The notes under the pieces: generated by a model
What the model was told of the DNA's origin: nothing
What the model saw: the letters and a program-made list of their open reading frames with translations, nothing else
Databases searched by the model: none
Program-made: the position numbers and the translations under genes
Part shown: in pieces, positions 7,574-16,459 of the stretch
Numbering within the stretch: position 1 is the stretch's first letter
Layout: every line of letters begins with the position of its first letter
Source: CADEEN01 sp963816315
GTDB lineage: Bacteria > Pseudomonadota > Gammaproteobacteria > Burkholderiales > Burkholderiaceae_C
Length of the DNA stretch: 64,000 nt
NCBI GenBank assembly: GCA_963816315.1
Contig: CAWFJZ010000029.1
Location: 248,001-312,000, forward strand
Direction: 5' to 3'

Positions 7574-8518
7574 ATGAACGTACGCTGCTTGGCTTGCGCC
7601 AGCCTGCTCGCGCTGCCGCTGCTGGCCGCCGCCGCTCCGCTGGCCTGGATCACCAACCAGGGCACGCACGATGTCAGCGTGGTCGATGTCGCGGCGGCCA
7701 AGGTCGTTGCCACCGTCAAGGTCGGCAGGGCGCCGGCCGGCATTGCGGTGAGTGTGGCCGCCGGCAAGGTCTTCGTCACCAACCCGGGAGAGCACACGGT
7801 GTCGGTGATCGACTTGCAGCGCCGCGAGGTCATCGACACCTTTGCCGCCGGGCAGGGCGCCGTCGGCATTGCGGCGTCGCCCGACGGCCAGCGCGTGTTC
7901 GTCGCCGACTGGTTCGGCGGCCGCCTGTTGGCCTTCGACGGCCGCACGCACAAGGCCATCGCCAGCGCTGCCGTCGGCGCGGTGCCGGCCGGCGTGGCCG
8001 TCACGCCCGACGGCCAGCGCGTGCTCGTCGCCGTGCGCGACGACAACCGCGTGCTCGTGCTCGACGCCGCGACGCTGCGCGAACGCGCGCGCATCACCGT
8101 CGGCGAGCACCCGTTCGCGGTCGAGGTCTCGCCCGATGGCCGCTGGGCGCTGGCGCTCAACGTGCTGAGCGACGACGTCAGCGTGATCGAGCTGGCAACG
8201 CTGACGCTGCGGGCCACGCTGCGCGTCGGCCGCGCACCTTACGGCGTGGCCTTCATCAGCGACGGCGGGCGCGCCTTCGTCACCAACCAACAAGGGCGCA
8301 GCGTCTCGGTGATCGACCTCGCGGCGATGAGCGTCGCCGCCACGTGGATCGCACCCGAGTACCCGGAGGGCATCGCCGCCACGGCCGACGGCGCCGTCGT
8401 CGTCGTCAGCTGGATGGACGACCTGCTGCAGGTGCTCGACGCCGCCAGCGGCCAGCGCCGCGGCAGCGTGTCCACTGGCGGCAACCCGCGTTCCTTCGGC
8501 CGCTTCATCCAGCCATGA
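7574..8518 (+). CDS. YVTN-family beta-propeller protein, exported
   Basis: About 314 residues, with a signal peptide (MNVRCLACASLLALPLLAAAA) and then repeated blades of the YVTN type: VFVTNPGEHTVSVIDL, VFVADWFGGRLLAF, VLVAVRDDNRVLVLD, WALALNVLSDDVSVIEL and AFVTNQQGRSVSVIDL. These are seven-bladed periplasmic propellers of unknown ligand, often near PQQ dehydrogenases or cytochromes, as here. A GTG at 7568 two codons upstream is an alternative start; I prefer the ATG at 7574 as it opens the signal peptide. It may act with the sugar dehydrogenase upstream. Confidence 0.8.
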   Translation: MNVRCLACASLLALPLLAAAAPLAWITNQGTHDVSVVDVAAAKVVATVKVGRAPAGIAVSVAAGKVFVTNPGEHTVSVIDLQRREVIDTFAAGQGAVGIAASPDGQRVFVADWFGGRLLAFDGRTHKAIASAAVGAVPAGVAVTPDGQRVLVAVRDDNRVLVLDAATLRERARITVGEHPFAVEVSPDGRWALALNVLSDDVSVIELATLTLRATLRVGRAPYGVAFISDGGRAFVTNQQGRSVSVIDLAAMSVAATWIAPEYPEGIAATADGAVVVVSWMDDLLQVLDAASGQRRGSVSTGGNPRSFGRFIQP

Positions 8519-8562
8519 TCGCCGGTCCGATGCCTCACACATTTTCGAAGGAGAACCCGGCG

Positions 8563-9102
8563 ATGCGCAGAAATTTCCTCGCGGCCTTGGTCAGCGCCAC
8601 CCTGCTGGCCACCGTGCCCGGCGGCGCTCTGGCGCACGGCCCGACGCGGCAGAAGGTCACCGAGACCATCACCATCAACGCCGCACCCGACGCGGTGTGG
8701 GCCCGGGTCAAGGACTTCGGCGCAATGAACACATGGCACCCCGCGGTCGAAGCCTGCGCCGCGCCCGACGGCAACAAGATCGGCTCGCGGCGCACGCTGA
8801 CGTTGAAGGGCGGCGGCAGCGTGGTCGAGGAACTGGAGAGCCACAGCGACGCCGACAAGTCCTTCAGCTACCGCATGAAGGACGCCGGCCCGATCCCGGT
8901 GACCAACTACTCGTCCACCTTCACCGTCAAGCCCGGCAGCGCCGCCGGCGCCACACTCGTCGAATGGCGCGGCGCGTTCTACCGCGGCTTCCCGAACAAC
9001 GACCCGCCGCCCGACAAGAACGACGAAGCCGCGGTGGCCGCGGTGACGGGGATCTACAAGTCGGGGCTGGCCAATTTGAAGGCGGTGGTGGAGAAGCGGT
9101 GA
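8563..9102 (+). CDS. SRPBCC family protein, exported
   Basis: A 179-residue protein with a signal peptide (MRRNFLAALVSATLLATVPG, ending at ALAHG) and a START/Bet v1-like fold. TITINAAPDAVWARVKDFG is the usual first strand and helix of polyketide-cyclase/SRPBCC proteins, followed by a WHPAVEAC segment. The fold makes a hydrophobic ligand cavity; the ligand is unknown. The start is set by the ribosome site GAAGGAG seven bases upstream of the ATG; an earlier ATG at 8530 lacks one. It follows the YVTN gene on the same strand. Confidence 0.8.
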   Translation: MRRNFLAALVSATLLATVPGGALAHGPTRQKVTETITINAAPDAVWARVKDFGAMNTWHPAVEACAAPDGNKIGSRRTLTLKGGGSVVEELESHSDADKSFSYRMKDAGPIPVTNYSSTFTVKPGSAAGATLVEWRGAFYRGFPNNDPPPDKNDEAAVAAVTGIYKSGLANLKAVVEKR

Positions 9103-9241
9103 CGGTGGCGGACGACGCCATGCCGCGCGCCTGGCATCGTCAAGCAGTCGGGCGATGTGCGGCCAGTGAAGGGCAGGCCGCATCAAAGAAGAGCCGATCG
9201 CCTGCGCGCTGCGGCCGGGTGACGGCGGCGCAGCGGCGACA

Positions 9242-9688
9242 ATGACGCGAATGCCCTTGCCTTCGACCGAGCCGATTTCTCCTGCGACGCGTCTCCTCGG
9301 CTGGAGCGGCTTGCTGCCTTTCGTCGGCGGTGCCCTCGCAGCGGCCGTGGCGCCGCCGTCATGGCATGACGCTGCGCTGCGCGCTCTGCTCGCGTACGGC
9401 GCCGTCATCGTGTCGTTTCTCGGCGGCATCCATTGGGGCTCACCGACCGGCGCGGCGCATGACGCGGCGCGGCTGTGGGGCGTGGTGCCGTCCCTGCTGG
9501 CGTGGCCGCTGCTGCTGTTGCCGTCGTCGCGTTGGGCGTTGATCGGCGTGGCCTGTGCGTTGGCGCTGTGCTGGGCTGTCGATCGTGCACGTTTCCCTGC
9601 GATGGGCCTGGCCGGCTTGCTGCCGCTGCGCACGCTGCTGAGTGGCGTCGCCGTCGTGAGTTGTGTCGTCGCTGCCGCCTTGGCTTGA
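9242..9688 (+). CDS. DUF3429 family inner-membrane protein
   Basis: A 148-residue integral membrane protein with about four to five hydrophobic helices (GWSGLLPFVGGALAAAVA, LLAYGAVIVSFLGGIHWG, SLLAWPLLLLP and two more). FLGGIHWG is the hallmark of the DUF3429 family found across proteobacteria. No catalytic residues or ligand are known for the family. The gene is preceded by 139 bases in which I see no other gene, and its stop lies two bases before the M61 peptidase start, so the two are co-transcribed. Confidence 0.78.
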   Translation: MTRMPLPSTEPISPATRLLGWSGLLPFVGGALAAAVAPPSWHDAALRALLAYGAVIVSFLGGIHWGSPTGAAHDAARLWGVVPSLLAWPLLLLPSSRWALIGVACALALCWAVDRARFPAMGLAGLLPLRTLLSGVAVVSCVVAAALA

Positions 9689-9690
9689 CC

Positions 9691-11418
9691 ATGATCACCT
9701 ATCGCATCGAGCTGCACGATCTGCATGCGCATCAGTTTCGGGTCACCCTGACCGTCCCCGCGCCTGCGGCGGCGCAGCGCCTCTCATTGCCGGTGTGGGT
9801 GCCCGGCAGCTACATGGTGCGCGAGTTCGCGCGCCATCTGTCGCGGCTCGAGGCGCGGCAGGGCGACAAAACGGTGGCGCTGACGCAGCTCGACAAGACG
9901 ACCTGGCAGGCGGCGTGCAAGGGTCGCGCGGCGCTCGTGGTGAGCTACCTCGTCTATGCCTTCGACACCTCCGTGCGGGCGGCGTTTCTCGACGCGTCGC
10001 GCGGCTTCTTCAACGGCACCAGTCTCTGCCTGCGCGCCGTAGGCCGGGAGTCGCAGCCGCATGCGATCGCGCTCGGCGAGTTGCCGCGCGGCTGGCAGGT
10101 GGCGACGTCGATGGCGGCCCACGCGAAGGGCGGTCATGTCGCCGCCGACTACGACGAGCTGGTCGATCACCCGTTCGAGCTCGGTGCGTTCTGGCGCGGT
10201 GCGTTCGAGGCCCATGGCGTGGCGCACGAGTTCGTTGTCGCCGGTGCGTGGCCGGGCTTCGACGGCGAACGTTTGATCGGCGACACGAAGAAGGTCTGCG
10301 AAGCGCAGATCGCGTTCTGGCACGGCGGCAAGAAACCCAAGCCGCCGTTCGAGCGCTACGTCTTCATGTTGAACGCGGTCGATGATGGCTACGGCGGCCT
10401 CGAGCACCGCGCCAGCACGGCACTGATCGCCAAGCGGCGCGACCTGCCGCAGCAGGGTGTGGCCGTGATGACGGAAGGCTACACGACGCTGCTCGGCTTG
10501 ATCTCGCACGAGTACTTTCACGCCTGGAACGTCAAGCGCCTGAAGCCGATCGAGTTGGCGCGCATCGACTACACGCGCGAGAACCACACGCCGCTGCTGT
10601 GGTTCTTCGAGGGCTTCACCTCGTACTACGACGATCTGCTGTTGTTGCGCGCCGGCCTGATCGATGCGCCGCGCTACCTGCGCCTGATCGCCAAGACGAT
10701 CAACACCGTGGCGGCGACGCCGGGGCGCGAGGTGCAGAGCGTGGCCGCAGCCAGCTTCGATGCCTGGACCAAGTACTACCGCAGCGACGAGAACACGCCC
10801 AACGCGACGGTGAGCTACTACGCCAAGGGCTCGCTGGTGGCGCTGGCGCTCGACCTGACGTTGCGCCGTGAAGGCAAGGCCACGCTCGACGACGTGATGC
10901 GCCGGTTGTGGCAGAAGAGCCGCGGCGGGCCGATCGACGAAGGCGACATTGCCGCGGCGTTGAAGCGCCTCGGCGCTCGCTCTTACGCCAAGGAGATCGC
11001 GGCCTGGGTGCATGGCACGGAAGAGCTGCCGCTGGCGGCGCTGCTCGACGCGGCCGGCGTGACGCTCGCGGCCGAGAAAGCCGGCTACGCGCCGATGCTC
11101 GGCCTGCGCCTGGCCGAAAGTACCAACGCGGTGCAGGTCAAGCAGGTGCTCGCCGGCAGTGTGGCGATGCGCGCCGGCGTGTCGGCCGGCGACGAGTTGC
11201 TGGCAGTCGATGGCTGGCGCATCCGCCGCCTCGACGAAGCGCAGCAGTGGCTCGAGCCGGGGCGCGACTTCGAGTTGCTGTTGGTGCGCGATCAGCGTCT
11301 GCTGCGCACGACGTTGCAACCGGGCAGCGCGGTGTCGGCCACGCAAACGGCGCTCGGCTTGTCGAGCAAGCCCGCCGCGCGCGTGTTGGCGTTGCGCAAG
11401 GCCTGGATCGGCGTTTGA
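9691..11418 (+). CDS. M61 family metallopeptidase with PDZ domain
   Basis: A 575-residue glycyl-aminopeptidase family enzyme. The zinc-binding HEYFHAWN motif lies about residue 270 and the third ligand glutamate is in WFFEGFTSYYDD, about 35 residues on. A C-terminal PDZ domain is visible around LAGSVAMRAGVSAGDELLAVDG. There is no clear signal peptide in the frame; the N-terminal MITYRIELHDLHAHQFRVTL begins directly with the family's beta-sandwich. The gene is followed by DUF3108 with overlapping stop and start (TGATG), a pairing common in Burkholderiales. Confidence 0.88.
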   Translation: MITYRIELHDLHAHQFRVTLTVPAPAAAQRLSLPVWVPGSYMVREFARHLSRLEARQGDKTVALTQLDKTTWQAACKGRAALVVSYLVYAFDTSVRAAFLDASRGFFNGTSLCLRAVGRESQPHAIALGELPRGWQVATSMAAHAKGGHVAADYDELVDHPFELGAFWRGAFEAHGVAHEFVVAGAWPGFDGERLIGDTKKVCEAQIAFWHGGKKPKPPFERYVFMLNAVDDGYGGLEHRASTALIAKRRDLPQQGVAVMTEGYTTLLGLISHEYFHAWNVKRLKPIELARIDYTRENHTPLLWFFEGFTSYYDDLLLLRAGLIDAPRYLRLIAKTINTVAATPGREVQSVAAASFDAWTKYYRSDENTPNATVSYYAKGSLVALALDLTLRREGKATLDDVMRRLWQKSRGGPIDEGDIAAALKRLGARSYAKEIAAWVHGTEELPLAALLDAAGVTLAAEKAGYAPMLGLRLAESTNAVQVKQVLAGSVAMRAGVSAGDELLAVDGWRIRRLDEAQQWLEPGRDFELLLVRDQRLLRTTLQPGSAVSATQTALGLSSKPAARVLALRKAWIGV

Positions 11419-12548
11419 TGATCGGCGTGGCGCGACGCACGCGCTGGGCCGCGCTGCTCGCTGTCGTGCTGCTGCTGCACGGCGTCGGCGTCTCGTGGCT
11501 CGACGACAACTTGGTCGGCTGGGGCGCCGGCGCGCAGCCGATGCCGCAGCGCATGGAAGTGGCCTTCGTGCGCACGCTCGAACCGGCCGCGCCGGCGCCG
11601 GCCGTGGCGCCGGCGGCGCCCGCCGCAGCGGCTGCGCCGCGGCCGCGGCGCGTGCGGGCGCCGGCGCGCGCCGCGTCGGCGTCGGTGGCGGCAGCGTCGG
11701 CAGCGGCGGTAGCGTCGGCGCCAGAAGTCATCGAGCCCGCACCCCTCGTCACAGTGGAGGTGACGCCGCCGCCCGAACCCGCCGCCAGCGAGCCGCTGCC
11801 GCCAGCGGCCGTGGCGGCCGCACCATCGGCGCCGAGCGCCTCCGCCGCGGCGGCGCCGTTCGACTGGCCGCCCTCGACGCGCCTGACCTACAAGCTGGTC
11901 GGCAACTACCGCGGCGAGATCCACGGCAACGCGCGCGTGCAGTGGGTGCGCGTCGGCCCGCGCTACCAGGTGCACATGGACATTTCGCTGGGGCCCTCGT
12001 TCGCGCCGCTGATGTCGCGCAATATGACGAGCGACGGTGAGCTGAGTGAGGCCGGCCTCGTACCGCGCCGTTACGACGAAGCGACCAAGCTGCCGTTCCA
12101 GTCGCCGCGCCGCGCCGGCATGCAGTTCACGCCCGAGACGGTGACGCTGGCCAACGGCAGCACGCGCGAGGCGATGCCCGGCGTGCAGGACACCGCCAGC
12201 CAGTTCGTGCAGATGACCTGGCTGTTCACGACGCGCCCGGAGCTGCTGCGCGTGGGCAACAGCATCGAGCTGCCGTTGGCGTTGCCGCGGCGCATGGACC
12301 GCTGGACGTACGACGTGCAGGGCGAGCAGCGTCTGGTCACGCCGGTCGGCGAGCTCGACACGTTCCACGTCAAGCCGCGCCGCGCCGACGACCGGCCGCG
12401 CGGCGAACTCAGCGCCGAGGTCTGGTTCGCGCCGTCGCTGCAATACCTGCCGGTGCGCATCCGCATCCAGCAGGACGCAGAGACGTTCATCGATCTGATG
12501 ATGGATGCGGCGCCGCTGCAGGCCGCGCCGGAAGGCGGGCTGCGCTGA
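11418..12548 (+). CDS. DUF3108 domain-containing envelope protein with TonB-like linker
   Basis: A 376-residue protein. One N-terminal membrane helix (WAALLAVVLLLHGVGVSWL) is followed by a long Ala/Pro/Arg-rich segment (about residues 55-145) that looks like a periplasm-spanning linker of the TonB type. The C-terminal DUF3108 beta-rich domain includes TYKLVGNYRGEIHGNARVQW and WFAPSLQYLPVRIRI. The fold is related to LolA-like or lipid-binding barrels, but no function is established. It probably faces the periplasm. Translation is coupled to the M61 gene through the TGATG overlap. Confidence 0.78.
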   Translation: MIGVARRTRWAALLAVVLLLHGVGVSWLDDNLVGWGAGAQPMPQRMEVAFVRTLEPAAPAPAVAPAAPAAAAAPRPRRVRAPARAASASVAAASAAAVASAPEVIEPAPLVTVEVTPPPEPAASEPLPPAAVAAAPSAPSASAAAAPFDWPPSTRLTYKLVGNYRGEIHGNARVQWVRVGPRYQVHMDISLGPSFAPLMSRNMTSDGELSEAGLVPRRYDEATKLPFQSPRRAGMQFTPETVTLANGSTREAMPGVQDTASQFVQMTWLFTTRPELLRVGNSIELPLALPRRMDRWTYDVQGEQRLVTPVGELDTFHVKPRRADDRPRGELSAEVWFAPSLQYLPVRIRIQQDAETFIDLMMDAAPLQAAPEGGLR

Positions 12549-12556
12549 AGCGCCTT

Positions 12557-13066
12557 CTACCGCGGCGGGCCGCCGCCCATGAAGCGGGCGACGAACTCTT
12601 CCGACACGGCGGCGCCGCCGAAGCTGCGCAGCGTCTGCGTGGCCTGCGCCAGCAGCGGCATCAACTCGGTCATCGTCTTGCTGCGTTCGATGCGCACGGC
12701 CAGGCTCTCGGCCGTCGGCCCGAGCTTGTCGTTGAGAAAACGCACGGTGTCGCGCTTGATCGATTCGATCGGCGGCGCGGCAGCCGGCGACAACGGCACG
12801 GGGCCGGAGTTGGGGCCGGGCAGCGGCACATCGACGGTGGGCAGCGCAGGGCGGTCGGCGAGGATCGCGAAGACGTTGATGAAGCCTTCGCCCAGCAGCG
12901 TCGAAAGCGTCGTCGCCGGATCGACCGGGATCAGCTTGGCCAGATCGGCTTCGGTGCGATGGCCATCGACCAGGATCAACGCGCCGCGCAGCCGCGGCGG
13001 CAAGCGATGGCCCCGGGTTTCGATCTCGGCCTGGCCTTTGGCCGTCTTTCTGTAGATGGTGCTCAT
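12557..13066 (-). CDS. Conserved hypothetical protein
   Basis: A 169-residue soluble protein. The N-terminal AEIETRGHRLPPRLRGALIL continues with VDGHRTEADLAKLI, a small helical module. A Pro-rich linker (PLPGPNSGPVPLSPAAAPP) leads to a helical C-terminal half that begins SIKRDTVRFLNDKLGPTAE. There is no signal peptide or membrane segment. I recognise it only as a protein conserved in Burkholderiales with no assigned function. I chose the ATG at 13066 (GAGAGAA upstream) over earlier in-frame codons because the upstream text is not protein-like. It converges on the DUF3108 gene with eight bases between stops. Confidence 0.65.
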   Translation of the reverse strand: MSTIYRKTAKGQAEIETRGHRLPPRLRGALILVDGHRTEADLAKLIPVDPATTLSTLLGEGFINVFAILADRPALPTVDVPLPGPNSGPVPLSPAAAPPIESIKRDTVRFLNDKLGPTAESLAVRIERSKTMTELMPLLAQATQTLRSFGGAAVSEEFVARFMGGGPPR

Positions 13067-13176
13067 CGTTCTCTCGCGGGATCCGAGGCCACCGGGTGGG
13101 TGGCCTTCATCGAGCCCCTCACGCGTTTGGCGCGAGGCGCGGACGCGTACTGCAAGTAGCACGCCGAGCTCTATAG

Positions 13177-13284
13177 TTTGCCCCTTTCCGCCAGGTCTTT
13201 CACTCGCTGTTTGCGACCGAAGATCAGAAGCAAGGCATGGCCGCGTTCGTCGCCAAGCGCAAGCCGGCGTTCAAGCACCGGTAG
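13177..13284 (+). pseudogene. 3' remnant of a second enoyl-CoA hydratase gene
   Basis: A plus-strand frame reads VFHSLFATEDQKQGMAAFVA then KRKPAFKHR and a stop. FATEDQKxGMAAFVAKRKPxF is the classic C-terminus of crotonase-family enoyl-CoA hydratases. An in-frame TAG at 13174 closes it upstream, and the preceding bases to 13067 show no crotonase sequence. It appears to be a leftover tail, like that at 2952-3038, lying between two minus-strand genes. Confidence 0.5.
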
Positions 13285-13292
13285 CGACAGTC

Positions 13293-14309
13293 TCAAGGTT
13301 TCTTGAGCATCACCTTGCGCACCCAGCCGTCGCCGTTGGGTGACGTCACCTTGAGGTAGCCGTTCTTTTCTTCGCCGAGGATCAGCACCTCGTCGGTCTT
13401 GGCCAGGCTCATCAACTCGCCGGAGCCGTCGGCCGGGTTCTTCAGCACTTTCGCGCCGGCGATCTTGGCCACCATGATGTCGCCGGCCTTGACCGCGTTG
13501 GCTTCGACGCTGCCGGCCGCATTGGCCTGCGAGGCCACGCCGGCCTTGGCCTGGATCAGGCTCGGGCTGCTGCGCAGCGAGCGCACGATGTTGTTCCAGT
13601 TGTCGAGCAGCGACGCGGCGATGACCTTGCCTTCGTTGGTGTTGGTGTAGCCACCGCCCGAGCCGAAGCCGCCGGGGATCCAGCCGAAACCGCCGATGGC
13701 GAAGTCGGCCTTCCTCGCGCTGCCTTCGGCCGCGGCCACCTGGATGCTCGAGCGCGCGTCGGCCAGCAGCATGCTGGTCTGCGCTTCCTTGAACTTGATG
13801 CCGCCGGCCACCGAGCCCACCACCGCGCCACCTGGCACGCGGCCGAGCAGGCCGCCGACCGCAGCGCCGACGCCGCCGGCGTTGTTCTCCTTGAAGATCA
13901 CGGCCGGCGTGAGCACGAAATCGGCGGCGACCATCTGGCCCTTGCCGATGTTCTGGTCCGACTGCAGCTCGCCCGATTGCGCCAGCGCGCGCTCCTGCAT
14001 CATGTTCTTCATGCCGGCGCCGCGCTCGACCACCTGGAAGCAGTTCGACTGCTGGATCATCAGCCGGATCAGACTCACCGGCGACTGCAGGCCGTACTGC
14101 GACAGGCTGGAGAGCATGTAGCTCTGCGGCTCGACGACGGCGATCGTGCCTTTCGGTGCATCGCACTTCTCAAGCTCGGTGCTGGTGTTCTTCGCGCCGT
14201 CGGGCCCGGCGCCGCCGGTGACGACCGAGCCGCCGCCGCCGAGGGTTTGCGCCGAAGCGGCTGTGCAGAGGGCCAGGGCGAGAACGCCGAGCGTCAGTGA
14301 TCTGGTCAT
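13293..14309 (-). CDS. CsgG/HfaB-family protein with C-terminal SH3-like domain
   Basis: A 338-residue exported protein (signal MTRSLTLGVLALALCTAASA, cut before QTLGGGG). The central region resembles CsgG/HfaB proteins: VSLIRLMIQQSNCFQVVERG, followed by a MMQERALAQSGE segment and AADFVLTPAVIF. The C-terminal part, DEVLILGEEKNGYLKV and GWVRKVML, looks like a bacterial SH3 module. CsgG makes an outer-membrane secretion pore for curli subunits, but this protein lacks the usual lipoprotein cysteine and no curli genes are nearby. It is therefore better seen as a CsgG-fold envelope protein of unknown role. Confidence 0.72.
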   Translation of the reverse strand: MTRSLTLGVLALALCTAASAQTLGGGGSVVTGGAGPDGAKNTSTELEKCDAPKGTIAVVEPQSYMLSSLSQYGLQSPVSLIRLMIQQSNCFQVVERGAGMKNMMQERALAQSGELQSDQNIGKGQMVAADFVLTPAVIFKENNAGGVGAAVGGLLGRVPGGAVVGSVAGGIKFKEAQTSMLLADARSSIQVAAAEGSARKADFAIGGFGWIPGGFGSGGGYTNTNEGKVIAASLLDNWNNIVRSLRSSPSLIQAKAGVASQANAAGSVEANAVKAGDIMVAKIAGAKVLKNPADGSGELMSLAKTDEVLILGEEKNGYLKVTSPNGDGWVRKVMLKKP

Positions 14310-14370
14310 ATGAGTCTCCATCCAAGTTGTCAGCCTCGGATTTTGCGGCGCAGCGCGGCCGACTCCAGCG

Positions 14371-15423
14371 TCAAATTCGGGGGGTGTCGTCGCCGTGCTT
14401 GTCGCGCTCCGACGTGAAGCTGTCGGCATAGAACGCGTCCGCCGGCAACGCGCACTGCGCGACCAGATCGCGCTCGGCCGACTCGACCATGATCGGCGCG
14501 CCGCAGGCATAGACCTCATGGCCCGAGAGGTCGGGCAGGTCTGCCATCAGCGCCTGGTGCACGAGCCCCGTGCGGCCGCTCCACGCGTCTTCTGGCTTGG
14601 CTTCGGAGAGCACGGGCACGTAGCGCAGGCTCGGCATCTCGGCGGCAGCTTTCAACGCCCACTCGTGCAGGTACAGATCGGCCTTGCTGCGGCAGCCCCA
14701 GTACAGCACGGCGTCGCGCGCGATCGCTTTGGCGCGCAGGTGTTCGATGATGGCCTTGATCGGCGCGAAGCCGGTGCCCGAGGCCAGCAGCACGATCGGC
14801 TTGCTGCTGTCTTCACGCAAAAAGAAACTGCCGAGCGGGCCTTCGACGCGCAGGATTTCCTTTTCCTTCATCGCGTTGAACACGTGGTTGGTGAACTTGC
14901 CGCCGGGCATGTGGCGCAGGTGCAGCTCGATCTGCGGCGGCTCGCCGAGATGCTCCGGCGCGTTGGCCATCGAGTAGGCGCGCCGCGCACCGTCGCGCAG
15001 GATGAACTCCACGTACTGGCCGGCGCGGTACTTCAGCGCCACGTTGGCCGGCAGTTGCAGCTTCATGATCGCCACGTCGGGCGCCGGGCGCGTCAGGCTG
15101 GCCACGCGCGCCGGCATCTTCTGCACCGGGTACTCGCCGGCCCCGGCCACCGTGCGCGCTTGGATCACACAATCGGTTTGCGGCGTCGCGCAGCAGGGCA
15201 GGATCCAGCCCTGTTCTTCGTCGGCCAGCGACAGCGTGCGCAACTGGTGCGCGCCGTGGATGACGCGGCCATCGACCAAGCGGCTCTTGCACGAACCGCA
15301 GGCGCCGTCGCGGCAACCGTAGGGCAGGCCGATGCCAGCGCGGATCGCCGCAGCGAGCATCGGTTCGTCGCGCGCCACGTCGAACGTGAGGCCGGCGGGC
15401 TGGACGGTGACTTTGAAGGTCAT
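14371..15423 (-). CDS. CDP-6-deoxy-delta-3,4-glucoseen reductase-like ferredoxin reductase
   Basis: A 350-residue fusion of a plant-type [2Fe-2S] ferredoxin (residues about 1-95; cysteines in YGCRDGACGSCKSRL and PCCATP) with an FAD/NAD(P)H ferredoxin reductase. The FAD motif is RAYSMANAPE and the nucleotide motif is LASGTGFAPIKAI. The layout equals AscD/RfbI, which feed electrons to a dehydrase in dideoxysugar synthesis. In Burkholderiales the same protein is often encoded away from sugar genes, as here, so its partner may be an oxygenase or another acceptor. All four Fe-S cysteines are present. Confidence 0.82.
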   Translation of the reverse strand: MTFKVTVQPAGLTFDVARDEPMLAAAIRAGIGLPYGCRDGACGSCKSRLVDGRVIHGAHQLRTLSLADEEQGWILPCCATPQTDCVIQARTVAGAGEYPVQKMPARVASLTRPAPDVAIMKLQLPANVALKYRAGQYVEFILRDGARRAYSMANAPEHLGEPPQIELHLRHMPGGKFTNHVFNAMKEKEILRVEGPLGSFFLREDSSKPIVLLASGTGFAPIKAIIEHLRAKAIARDAVLYWGCRSKADLYLHEWALKAAAEMPSLRYVPVLSEAKPEDAWSGRTGLVHQALMADLPDLSGHEVYACGAPIMVESAERDLVAQCALPADAFYADSFTSERDKHGDDTPRI

Positions 15424-15464
15424 GGCGCTCTCTACACTGCGGAAACAATGAGCGATTGTCCGCG

Positions 15465-16370
15465 ATGAGCTTGCCGCCGTTTGCCCTGCGCCGCCCGACG
15501 CTGCTGATCGTCGGTTGCGGTGATGTCGGTCTGCGCGTGCTGCAGCTTTTGCGCGGCCGCGTGCGCGTGATCGCACTCACGTCGAGCGTGCATCGTGTGA
15601 GCGCGCTGCGTGCTGCGGGCGCCGTGCCGCTCGTGGGCGACCTCGACGACGCGGCCACGCTCGGCCGGCTCGCGGCGTTGGCCGATTGGGTGCTGCACCT
15701 GGCGCCGCCGCCGACGCAAGGCCGCACCGACCCGCGCACTGCCGCCTTGCTGCGCGCGCTGGCACGCAGCACGCGTGTGCAGCGCATCGTTTATGCCAGC
15801 ACGAGCGGCGTTTATGGCGATGCCGGCGGTGCGCGCTTCGACGAAACCCGCGCGGTGCGGCCGGCCACGCCGCGCGCGCAGCGCCGCGTCGATGCCGAAG
15901 CACGCGTGCGCCACCACGGCCGCGCGTTCGGCGTGGCCACGAGCGTGCTGCGCATCCCGGGCATCTATGCGCCGGGCCGCGAGGGCGGCGACCCGCGCGA
16001 GCGTGTGCAGCGCGGCGCACCGCTGCTGGCCGACGCCGACGACGTGTACACGAACCACATCCACGCCGACGATCTGGCGCGGGCCTGCATCGCCGCGCTG
16101 TTCCGCGCCGCGCCGCAGCGCGTCTATCACGCCAGCGACGACAGCGCGCTGAAGATGGGCCAGCACTTCGACGCCGTGGCCGATGCCTTCGGTCTGCCAC
16201 GCGCGCCGCGCTTGTCGCGCGAGGCGCTGCGCGCCGCGGTGTCGGAGATGCAGTGGAGCTTCATGAGCGAATCGCGGCGCCTGGACAACACGCGGCTGAA
16301 ACGCGAACTGCGCGTGCGCTTGCGCTATCCGACGCCGTCAGTTGCTTGGGCGGACGCATGCAAGCCGTGA
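15465..16370 (+). CDS. NAD-dependent epimerase/dehydratase family protein (extended SDR)
   Basis: A 301-residue extended short-chain dehydrogenase-like protein. LLIVGCGDVGLRVLQLL is a Rossmann GxGxxG motif, and VYASTSGVYGD is the family's serine strand. The catalytic YxxxK is not seen where expected (RRVDAEARVR follows), so it may bind nucleotide without normal epimerase chemistry. YeeZ-type proteins look similar. The ATG at 15465 opens the frame; a TTG three codons upstream is less likely. It is divergent from the reductase gene, with 41 bases between starts, so promoters overlap. Confidence 0.72.
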   Translation: MSLPPFALRRPTLLIVGCGDVGLRVLQLLRGRVRVIALTSSVHRVSALRAAGAVPLVGDLDDAATLGRLAALADWVLHLAPPPTQGRTDPRTAALLRALARSTRVQRIVYASTSGVYGDAGGARFDETRAVRPATPRAQRRVDAEARVRHHGRAFGVATSVLRIPGIYAPGREGGDPRERVQRGAPLLADADDVYTNHIHADDLARACIAALFRAAPQRVYHASDDSALKMGQHFDAVADAFGLPRAPRLSREALRAAVSEMQWSFMSESRRLDNTRLKRELRVRLRYPTPSVAWADACKP

Positions 16371-16401
16371 CTTCCCAAGCGACCGCCGTGGATCCGGCTC
16401 T

Positions 16402-16452
16402 GCCGGTCCACCAGCGGTGCCCCCCGAGGGGGCAGCGGCGAAGCCGCTCCGG
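16402..16452. repeat. Intergenic palindromic repeat, GC-rich hairpin
   Basis: GTGCCCCCCGAGGGGGCAG is a strong hairpin, followed by GCGGCGAAGCCGC and a GGGGGTGGG tail. It fills the gap between two convergent genes, so it could act as a bidirectional terminator. It shares its CCCCGAGGGG core with the repeats at 4.4, 20.05 and 50.45 kb. Confidence 0.55.
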
Positions 16453-16459
16453 GGGTGGG

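Noticed and set aside
15465..16370. Calling the epimerase-like protein a sugar epimerase
   Set aside because: The usual YxxxK active site is not visible, so only the fold is claimed.
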